Shown here piece by piece: positions 1 through 5,186 of a stretch of 7,076 bases of DNA (its first letter is position 1; the number at the start of each line of letters is the position of its first letter). The position numbers and the translations under genes are program-made. A model generated the notes under the pieces. That model saw nothing but the letters and a program-made list of their open reading frames with translations. It was not told where the DNA came from and did no database searches. Source of the DNA: an uncultured Prevotella sp. (lineage in GTDB: Bacteria > Bacteroidota > Bacteroidia > Bacteroidales > Bacteroidaceae); the NCBI GenBank assembly GCA_947303825.1, contig CAMYZK010000125.1, positions 1-7,076 of the forward strand. Direction: 5' to 3'.

Positions 1-44
1 CTCGCCATTGCTATGGAGAGTGCCGCCGTAATAATTCTTTTCAT
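1..44 (-). CDS. Start of an exported protein (partial), third gene of the FKBP run
   Basis: Only the first 14 codons are inside the window; the gene runs off the left edge. They read MKRIITAALSIAMA, a short basic start followed by a hydrophobic stretch, which is how a Sec signal peptide or lipoprotein signal begins. The ATG (44 to 42 on the minus strand) lies 7 nt after the stop codon of the FKBP lipoprotein gene, and those 7 nt read TTGAGGA. The purine-rich run touches the start codon, so it is too close for a normal Shine-Dalgarno site, but the tight spacing argues for translational coupling in one operon. By position it may be another FKBP-type isomerase, since tandem FKBP genes occur in Bacteroidales, but that is inference from context. 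Nothing in the 14 residues identifies the family. Confidence 0.6.
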   Translation of the reverse strand, partial: MKRIITAALSIAMA

Positions 45-51
45 TCCTCAA

Positions 52-993
52 TTATCTTAGGATATCGAGCAGTTCAATCTTGAAGATAAGTGCAGAGTAA
101 GGCTTGATCTTATCCTTCTCCTGTGGTCCGTATGCCAGCTCCTGTGGAATGTATACCTCGTATGTCGAACCGACCTTCATCAGCTGCAGAATCTCTGTCC
201 ATCCGGCGATGACACCGTCGAGGCTGAACTGTGCGGGCTGATTGCGCTTGTAGCTGCTGTCGAAGACGGTGCCGTCGATGAGGCGTCCCTCATAGTTCAC
301 CTTCACGTAGCTACCCTCTGCAGGCTGTGCTCCGTCGCCCTCCTTGATAACCTTGTACTGTATGCCGCTGGCAGTTGTCTTGATGCCGTCTTTTGTCTTG
401 TTCTCGGCCAGGAACTTCTCACCGGCAGCCTTGTTGTCGGCAAACTTGGTAGCGTTCTCCTTGTCAAGCTTAGCCCACTGCTCGGCCTGCTGCTTCTTCT
501 GCTCTTCGCGCTGCTTGGCCTGCTGCACCTTCTCCTGTGCGGTGATGAAAGTCTGCTGAATAGCCTGAGCCTTCTCTACAGGGATAACCAGCTCCTCCTT
601 CTTCACCGAAGCGTTGAAGGCGGCAATGATGTTCTCCCTGTTGAGATACTGGGTGGAGTCCTCACCAAAGAAGTGCTTGTTGAATCCCATCACGTTGTTG
701 CTGATGTCATTCCCAATCTTCACACCGGCATAGTATGCTGCCTGCTTCTTGTCGTCGGCAGAGAGGTATGCCTCGTTGATACCGCGAAGGAACTCGTTGA
801 TGTATGCGCTGTCAACGCCAAACTGCTCGCTAATCACCTGATTTGTCAGGCCGTTGGCCATGTTAACACCCAAAGCATAGCTCAGAGAGTCTTTGTCGGT
901 TTTAAAGTTTGCCTTTGGTGCACGTCCTTTACCGCACGAGGCGAGTGTAGCAATAGCTATGGCCACGACGGCCACTAAAGTAAGTTTTTTCAT
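52..993 (-). CDS. FKBP-type peptidyl-prolyl cis-trans isomerase, lipoprotein
   Basis: Predicted 313-aa envelope-anchored prolyl isomerase that speeds cis-trans isomerisation of X-Pro bonds in exported proteins. Residues 1-20 form a lipoprotein signal peptide ending in the lipobox LASC, with Cys20 the lipidated residue; no acidic run follows the Cys. Residues about 35-150 are an FKBP N-terminal helical domain (starting SLSYALGVNMANGL). Residues about 150-180 are a Gln/Lys/Glu-rich helix, probably coiled-coil. The FKBP catalytic domain spans about 205-313, with the usual marks: VNYEG at 232-236, DGTVFDSS at 240-247, the VIAGWTE segment at 261-267 and LAYG at 286-289. It lies 31 nt downstream of another FKBP gene and 7 nt upstream of a third exported gene, so it sits mid-operon. 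FkpA and Mip are related in architecture. The family call is firm; the substrate is unknown. Confidence 0.95.
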   Translation of the reverse strand: MKKLTLVAVVAIAIATLASCGKGRAPKANFKTDKDSLSYALGVNMANGLTNQVISEQFGVDSAYINEFLRGINEAYLSADDKKQAAYYAGVKIGNDISNNVMGFNKHFFGEDSTQYLNRENIIAAFNASVKKEELVIPVEKAQAIQQTFITAQEKVQQAKQREEQKKQQAEQWAKLDKENATKFADNKAAGEKFLAENKTKDGIKTTASGIQYKVIKEGDGAQPAEGSYVKVNYEGRLIDGTVFDSSYKRNQPAQFSLDGVIAGWTEILQLMKVGSTYEVYIPQELAYGPQEKDKIKPYSALIFKIELLDILR

Positions 994-1024
994 TTCTTTG
1001 TTTTGTTTTGTTTATTTATTTGGA
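994..1024 (-). repeat. A-rich AAAAC-type short repeat in the translation start region
   Basis: The whole 31-nt gap between the two FKBP genes is A-rich on the coding strand. It contains AAACA/AAAAC units in a row and ends AAACAAAGAAATG at the start codon. There is no Shine-Dalgarno site. A-rich initiation regions are normal in Bacteroidota; the short repetition makes the length potentially variable by slippage. Confidence 0.5.
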
Positions 1025-1633
1025 TTATACTATCTCTATCAGTTCTACATCGAAGATAAGCGAAGCGAATGGTGGGATGAGCTGTCCGGCTCCGCCCTCA
1101 CCGTAAGCCAGATTGTAGGGGATGAAGAAGCGGTACTTGCTACCCTCCTGCATCAGCTGAAGACCTTCAGTCCATCCGGAAATAACCTGCTGCAGTCCGA
1201 AGACTGCCGGCTCGCCCCTCTGCACCGACGAGTCGAACACTGTTCCATCAATAAGGAAACCTTCGTAGTGGCACTTCACCTTGTCGTGTGCCGTTGGCTT
1301 TCGGCCGTTGCCCTCATGCAGCACCTTGTACTGCAAACCGCTGTCGGTGGTAACAACGCCCTCTTTCTTTGCGTTCTCTGCCAGGTATTTCTTTCCTTCA
1401 TTCAGGGCAGCCTTGCCTTTCTCCTGCTGCTCGGCTGCCATTCTTGCTTCCTGCTGCTGGAAAAAGTCGTTAACTAACTTCTGGGCATCACGGTGTCCAA
1501 TTTTCAGATCCTTGCCATTAAGCACGTCGCTTATCGACTGGGCGAAGTCTTCAATTTTAAGGAAGCTGCCAGCTCCCATCTGGGCTAGCTGCTGACCTAT
1601 GCCCAACCCTAAGGCGTAACTTAGTTTGTCCAT
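1025..1633 (-). CDS. FKBP-type peptidyl-prolyl cis-trans isomerase, cytoplasmic (FklB-like)
   Basis: A 202-aa prolyl isomerase without a signal peptide, so probably cytoplasmic. It begins MDKLSYALGLGIGQQL, the conserved opening of the FKBP N-terminal dimerisation domain, which occupies about residues 1-65. A charged linker helix (about 58-90) leads into the catalytic domain at about 95-202. The FKBP marks are CHYEG at 121-125, DGTVFDSS at 129-136, VISGWTEGLQLM at 150-161, FIP at 170-172 and LAYG at 175-178. The size and layout match E. coli FklB (FKBP22, about 206 aa). The start at 1633 is supported because the N-terminal motif begins within four residues of it. It shares the SLSYALG-type opening and domain order with the lipoprotein paralogue downstream, consistent with gene duplication, one copy being exported. 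It is the first gene of the isomerase operon, about 46 nt after its predicted transcription start. Confidence 0.94.
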   Translation of the reverse strand: MDKLSYALGLGIGQQLAQMGAGSFLKIEDFAQSISDVLNGKDLKIGHRDAQKLVNDFFQQQEARMAAEQQEKGKAALNEGKKYLAENAKKEGVVTTDSGLQYKVLHEGNGRKPTAHDKVKCHYEGFLIDGTVFDSSVQRGEPAVFGLQQVISGWTEGLQLMQEGSKYRFFIPYNLAYGEGGAGQLIPPFASLIFDVELIEIV

Positions 1634-1672
1634 TTCTACCTTTCTCTATATAATAAATAATGTGTAATTCCG

Positions 1673-1717
1673 AAAAACCGTGCAAAATTAAATATTTTCC
1701 CTGATACATTTGCACGG
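1673..1717 (-). terminator. Probable intrinsic terminator of dacB
   Basis: Read on the minus strand, CCGTGCAAA (1717-1709) and TTTGCACGG (1686-1678) form a perfect 9-bp stem with a 22-nt loop, followed at once by TTTTT (1677-1673). It lies 70 nt after the dacB stop. The long loop weakens the call. The right arm contains most of the -7 box of the next operon. Confidence 0.5.
1683..1690 (-). promoter_or_regulatory. Predicted -7 box for the FKBP operon
   Basis: The minus strand reads TAATTTTG from 1690 to 1683, an exact match to the Bacteroidota -7 consensus TAnnTTTG. Transcription would start near 1679, giving a leader of about 46 nt before the FKBP gene at 1633. No TTG is present at the expected -33 spacing, so either the -33 box is weak or a regulator helps. 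Confidence 0.5.
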
Positions 1718-1786
1718 CATCGCCAAAAATTATGTTTATTTAGTATTTCGGCACTACGACGTCACGGGTATATGACAGAGAGTTAC

Positions 1787-2962
1787 CTACGGTGCACAGA
1801 GCACTTCGCAGATGCGGTCTTGGAACACTCTTCCCTCTGCAGCCCTGTGCACCCCTTGGTTGATGACACAGAAACACAGTCGGTGGCCATTGGCAGCAGT
1901 GAGGTAGCCCGACAATGCCGAAATGCCGGTCACGGTACCGGTCTTTGCCTGTACCTTCCCCTCGGCAACAGTACCCTTCATTCTGTTTTTCAATGTACCA
2001 TCCTTTCCTGATATGGGTAGCGATGCCAGCAGGTGTGTGTAGAGCTCTTGCTTTTGCCATGCATATCTCAGCAACATGATCTGAGCCTCTACTGGCAGGT
2101 AGTTGTACAGCGACAGTCCGCTGCCGTCGGCCAGTCGGTAGCGTGCTGTGTTCAGGCCCAGCTTGCGCAGCAGTTCATACTCCACCTTTTGAGCGTCACG
2201 TGCCGACGCCGGTTTCTTTCCCGTGCTGGCTGCTATCTGGTAATATGTTGATTCGGCAAAGAGGTTGTCGCTATCCTTCATCATGTCTTTCAGCACCTCG
2301 TCTATGGTATGACTGCAAGTAGCTACCAGCTCTGCGCCTTTCGGCAGCACTGCCGGCACCGTTCGCAAGCCCGTAGTTACTATTCCTACCGCCCGCATCT
2401 CCTTTACCAGCTCCACAGCGAAGTTTGCCTTCCCTTCAATGAGCAGCGGAGAGAGTATGGGATTCTTGTCGTCCCAGCACCATCCCTCACCCCATTTCTC
2501 GGCCTCCTTCATCGAGCTATCGGTAATGAGCCGCCCCTTGACGCTCTTTATACCCTTTCCTTTCAAGGCTTGTGCAAAGGCCTTCATATCCGACTGGCTG
2601 AACAGCGGGTCCATACCGCCTTTACAGATAATGTCGCCCTGCAACACTCCTTTATCAATGGAGCCCTTATAATATAGAGACGTGGTGTACTTGTAACTAA
2701 ACCCCAACCTGTCGAGTGCAGTAATGGCTGTGAGCAACTTCATGGTAGAAGCCATGCGCATCAGCTGTTTCTCTCCCACGGCATAGATGCAGGCATCATC
2801 GGTAAGATCCCACACCATAATACCTACCTGGGTGGTCTGTAACAGCGTATCGGTCATAACCACATCTAGACGGCGGCTCATCTGTTCCTTAAACGAAACC
2901 TGTGCACTGGCAGCTACATGCATCAGCAGTGCCAGCATTAGAATAAGCAATTTTGTCTTCAT
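1787..2962 (-). CDS. dacB: D-alanyl-D-alanine carboxypeptidase/endopeptidase, PBP4 (peptidase S13) family
   Basis: Predicted 391-aa exported penicillin-binding protein that removes the terminal D-Ala from peptidoglycan stem peptides and may cut cross-links. The three active-site motifs are in order: STMK at 72-75 (Ser72 nucleophile, Lys75), SDN at 231-233 and KTG at 340-342, followed by GTVTGISALSGYL as is usual for the family. Residues 1-20 are a Sec signal peptide with an ASA cleavage site before Gln21; no lipobox is seen. The frame is open upstream to an ATG at 3010. I chose the ATG at 2962 because it gives a proper signal peptide and because a good -7 box lies 6 nt before it, inside the longer frame. 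The region between SxxK and SxN, which holds the large inserted domains in typical 450-500-aa PBP4, is clearly reduced here (about 155 residues), so this is a compact form. It probably ends at the hairpin 70 nt downstream. Confidence 0.92.
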   Translation of the reverse strand: MKTKLLILMLALLMHVAASAQVSFKEQMSRRLDVVMTDTLLQTTQVGIMVWDLTDDACIYAVGEKQLMRMASTMKLLTAITALDRLGFSYKYTTSLYYKGSIDKGVLQGDIICKGGMDPLFSQSDMKAFAQALKGKGIKSVKGRLITDSSMKEAEKWGEGWCWDDKNPILSPLLIEGKANFAVELVKEMRAVGIVTTGLRTVPAVLPKGAELVATCSHTIDEVLKDMMKDSDNLFAESTYYQIAASTGKKPASARDAQKVEYELLRKLGLNTARYRLADGSGLSLYNYLPVEAQIMLLRYAWQKQELYTHLLASLPISGKDGTLKNRMKGTVAEGKVQAKTGTVTGISALSGYLTAANGHRLCFCVINQGVHRAAEGRVFQDRICEVLCAP

Positions 2963-2968
2963 AGGGTG

Positions 2969-2976
2969 CAAAGGTA
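2969..2976 (-). promoter_or_regulatory. Predicted -7 box of dacB, nearly leaderless
   Basis: The minus strand reads TACCTTTG from 2976 to 2969, matching TAnnTTTG, with only 6 nt (CACCCT) between it and the dacB ATG. Transcription would start about 3 nt before the start codon. The -33 position lacks a TTG. It helps decide the dacB start, since an upstream start at 3010 would put the promoter inside the gene. Confidence 0.55.
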
Positions 2977-3105
2977 CAAAAAATTGACTTAGCGAGTGCA
3001 GAAAAACCATTTTTTCTGCCAGACATGAGATATTTATCGAAAAATATCAATTATGTGTGCGCTGAAGAAATAAACAATTCTCGCATTTCCCTATTCTTTT
3101 TTAGG

Positions 3106-3135
3106 GATTTTCCCATTGTCATATATAGGAAAATC
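3106..3135. promoter_or_regulatory. Inverted repeat over the -33 box, candidate operator
   Basis: GATTTTCC (3106-3113) and GGAAAATC (3128-3135) form a perfect 8-bp dyad with a 14-nt spacer. It encloses the TTG -33 box at 3116-3118 and ends 2 nt before the -7 box. A second dyad, TCCCTA/TAGGGA (3088-3093, 3102-3107), overlaps its left end. A protein bound here would probably cover the promoter; no regulator is identified. Confidence 0.4.
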
Positions 3136-3145
3136 ATTAATTTTG
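3115..3145 (+). promoter_or_regulatory. Predicted promoter of the glycine-zipper lipoprotein gene
   Basis: A TTG -33 box (3116-3118) and TAATTTTG -7 box (3138-3145) are separated by 19 nt, the spacing typical of Bacteroidota promoters. Transcription would start near 3149, leaving a leader of about 46 AT-rich nt before the ATG at 3195. Confidence 0.65.
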
Positions 3146-3194
3146 CACCGTAAATACAGATTTTGTTATCACATTTATATAAAGATTATACACT

Positions 3195-3923
3195 ATGAAG
3201 AAGCTTATACTAGTAGCAATGTGCTCCGTGGTGCTGTTGAGCAGCTGCGGCAGCTATGAGGCCGCCGGTGCCTATACCGGCAGTCAGTTTGGCAATGTAT
3301 TGGGCTCGGCCATTGGAGGACTGGCAGGTGGATGGCGTGGCCATGAGATAGGCTCCATCGTGGGAACCATCGGCGGAGCAACCATAGGTGCCGCCATAGG
3401 GTCGGCCCATGACAAGAAGGTGCAGCGCCGCTACGATGAGCAGGCCGGGCGTGCCAACCGCCGCTATGAAAAGGTGCGTGCCACGCGCAGCGACGACAGC
3501 GGCTACGACCCTTACGGGCGTGGAGATGACCGCATCACGCTGAGTGGCGAGAGCCTCAACAGTGCATCGGGGCTCACACTGAGCAATGCTGCCATTCTGG
3601 AAGGAGAGCGCGACGGAGTGCTGAGACGCGGAGAGACATGCCGTGTGGTGCTGGAGATAGTGAACACTTCCGACCGCACCATTTACGATGTCTTTCCTCT
3701 CGTTGAGGAGGTGACAGGCAACAAGCACATCTCTGTCTCTCCCAACCTGCGCATAGAGAGCATAGAGCCTTACAAGGCCATCAGGTATACCGCTACGATG
3801 AAGGCCGACCAGCGCTTGCGCAATGGCGAGATTGTGGTTAGCGTGGGAGTGGCACAGGGCAACAACCTGCTGGAGTCGCAGACCAGGCAGTTTGCCGTAC
3901 CCACAACAAAGGAAATGAGATAG
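3195..3923 (+). CDS. Glycine-zipper lipoprotein with C-terminal beta-sandwich-like domain
   Basis: A 242-aa lipoprotein of unknown function. Residues 1-18 are a lipoprotein signal ending in the lipobox LSSC (Cys18). Residues about 27-71 form a glycine zipper, with repeated GxxxG-type spacing (GSAIGGLAGG, GTIGGATIGAAIG), a pattern that packs into or along membranes. A basic, Arg-rich linker follows (about 72-100). Residues about 114-237 alternate hydrophobic and polar residues as in a beta-sandwich, with GVLRRGETCRVVLEIVN at 141-157 recalling CARDB/Ig-like domains in which a short acidic loop and GE precede a strand. That resemblance is weak and is inference. The gene stands alone, divergent from dacB, with its own promoter. 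No strong terminator separates it from lpxB 94 nt downstream. It could be an outer-membrane structural or stress lipoprotein, but nothing here proves a function. Confidence 0.88.
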   Translation: MKKLILVAMCSVVLLSSCGSYEAAGAYTGSQFGNVLGSAIGGLAGGWRGHEIGSIVGTIGGATIGAAIGSAHDKKVQRRYDEQAGRANRRYEKVRATRSDDSGYDPYGRGDDRITLSGESLNSASGLTLSNAAILEGERDGVLRRGETCRVVLEIVNTSDRTIYDVFPLVEEVTGNKHISVSPNLRIESIEPYKAIRYTATMKADQRLRNGEIVVSVGVAQGNNLLESQTRQFAVPTTKEMR

Positions 3924-3981
3924 GCCGGCCGATGCCAGCCTCTCTTATTTCGTTCTTGTCAACGATTTTCCGTAGAAAAAG

Positions 3982-4012
3982 TTTGGCGTTTCATAACTTT
4001 TGCGTAATTTTG
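3982..4012 (+). promoter_or_regulatory. Predicted lpxB promoter, leaderless
   Basis: TTTG (3982-3985) and TAATTTTG (4005-4012) are spaced by exactly 19 nt, a full match to the Bacteroidota promoter consensus. The lpxB ATG follows after only 5 nt (CATGC), so the transcript should begin about 2 nt before the start codon. This also argues against an in-frame TTG at 4000 as the start. Confidence 0.7.
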
Positions 4013-4017
4013 CATGC

Positions 4018-5145
4018 ATGAAATACTACCTCATAGCTGGTGAAGCCAGTGGAGACCTGCATACATCTAGACTGATGAAAGAGCTGAAACGTCAAGATGC
4101 AGCAGCCGAGTTCAGATTCTACGGAGGCGACCAAATGCTGGCCGCCGGTGGTAGCATGGTGAAACACTACCGCGACCTGGCCTACATGGGTTTCATACCC
4201 GTGTTGCTTCATCTGCCCACCATCTTGAAAAACATGAAGCGGGCCAAGCACGACGTTGAGCAGTGGCAACCCGACGTACTCATACTCGTAGACTATCCGG
4301 GATTCAACCTCAGCATAGCAAAGCACATTAAGAAGCATACCAGCATACCAGTATTCTATTATATCTCGCCAAAGATATGGGCCTGGAAGGAGTACCGCAT
4401 TAAAAACATCAAGCGCGACGTAGATGCCTTGTTCTCTATTCTGCCCTTCGAAGTAGACTTCTTTGAGAAGAAGCACAGCTATCCCATACACTACGTGGGC
4501 AATCCCACTGCCGATGAGGTGAGGGAGTACAAGGAAGGAAAGGGTGGAAAACCGCAGGACACGGGCAAAGGGCGTAAGACCATAGCCCTGCTCTGTGGTA
4601 GTCGCAAGCAGGAGATAAAGAGCAACCTGCCACCCATGCTTGAGGCTACTGCCAAATACGCTGACAGCTACGATGTGGTGATTGCCGGGGCACCGGGCAT
4701 AGAGCCAGAATACTACAAGCAGTTTACTGAGGGCCACCACGCCGGGATAGTCTTTGGCAAGACCTACGACCTTCTGTCTGAGGCCCATGCCGCACTGGTG
4801 ACCAGCGGGACGGCGACGCTGGAAGCTGCTCTCTTCGGAGTGCCGCAGGTGGTGTGCTACAAGATGGCGATGTCGCGCTTCTGGGGATGGCTAAGAAAAA
4901 TGCTGCTGAAGGTGAAGTATGTGTCGCTGGTCAATCTTATTGCCGACAGCGAGGTGGTGCCCGAGCTCGTTGCCGACACCTTCAGCCGGCAGGTTCTTGA
5001 CAGCGAGTTGGCAGCCTTGCTGCCCGACGACAGCCCAAGGCGCAGGCAGATGCTCAGTGGCTACGACAGGGTATGGGAAAAGCTGGGCGACAAACGCGCT
5101 CCCGAAAACGCGGCAAGGCTCATGCTGCAGCAGCTGGGCAAATAG
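4018..5145 (+). CDS. lpxB: Lipid-A-disaccharide synthase
   Basis: Glycosyltransferase (family GT19) that joins UDP-2,3-diacylglucosamine to lipid X to make the lipid A disaccharide, acting at the cytoplasmic face of the inner membrane. From the ATG at 4018 the protein is 375 aa, the normal family length. It begins MKYYLIAGEASGDLHTSRLM, the classic LpxB opening. Further marks are DYPGFN at 92-97, SPKIWAW at 117-123, VGNP at 160-163, GSRKQEI at 194-200 (donor-binding domain) and TSGTATLEA at 262-270. The frame is open to a TTG at 4000, but homologues start at the chosen Met and the promoter lies across the TTG. In many Bacteroidales lpxB follows surE; here a lipoprotein gene is upstream instead. 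The sir2 gene begins 41 nt downstream. The call is firm. Confidence 0.97.
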   Translation: MKYYLIAGEASGDLHTSRLMKELKRQDAAAEFRFYGGDQMLAAGGSMVKHYRDLAYMGFIPVLLHLPTILKNMKRAKHDVEQWQPDVLILVDYPGFNLSIAKHIKKHTSIPVFYYISPKIWAWKEYRIKNIKRDVDALFSILPFEVDFFEKKHSYPIHYVGNPTADEVREYKEGKGGKPQDTGKGRKTIALLCGSRKQEIKSNLPPMLEATAKYADSYDVVIAGAPGIEPEYYKQFTEGHHAGIVFGKTYDLLSEAHAALVTSGTATLEAALFGVPQVVCYKMAMSRFWGWLRKMLLKVKYVSLVNLIADSEVVPELVADTFSRQVLDSELAALLPDDSPRRRQMLSGYDRVWEKLGDKRAPENAARLMLQQLGK

Positions 5146-5186
5146 CGTAGCAGACAATTATAAACCTTAAACTATATTCAATTGCA

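Noticed and set aside
893..1477. 194-codon plus-strand frame across the FKBP genes
   Set aside because: Antisense to two certain FKBP genes, spanning the gap between them; composition is typical of a shadow frame.
1740..2060. 106-codon minus-strand frame over the end of dacB
   Set aside because: Out of frame with dacB, whose motifs and normal C-terminus are intact, so a frameshift is not needed; only its tail beyond 1787 is noted as a minor oddity.
2963..3010. Longer dacB start adding 16 residues
   Set aside because: It would bury the signal peptide and place the dacB -7 box inside the gene.
3210..3728. 172-codon frame antisense to the glycine-zipper lipoprotein
   Set aside because: Shadow of a GC-rich coding region; Ala/His-rich and without a family signature.
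3923..3930. GGCCGGCC palindrome right at the lipoprotein stop codon
   Set aside because: A single 8-bp palindrome with no partner or context; expected by chance in GC-rich sequence.
3950..3969. TCGTT/AACGA hairpin with T4 after the lipoprotein gene
   Set aside because: Only 5 bp with a 6-nt loop; too weak to call a terminator.
4000..4017. TTG start of lpxB six codons upstream
   Set aside because: The frame overlaps the -7 box, and the LpxB family opening begins at the ATG at 4018.
3991..4788. 265-codon open frame antisense to lpxB
   Set aside because: It lies wholly opposite a clear lpxB gene, has no recognisable domain or start signal, and follows from the codon use of lpxB.
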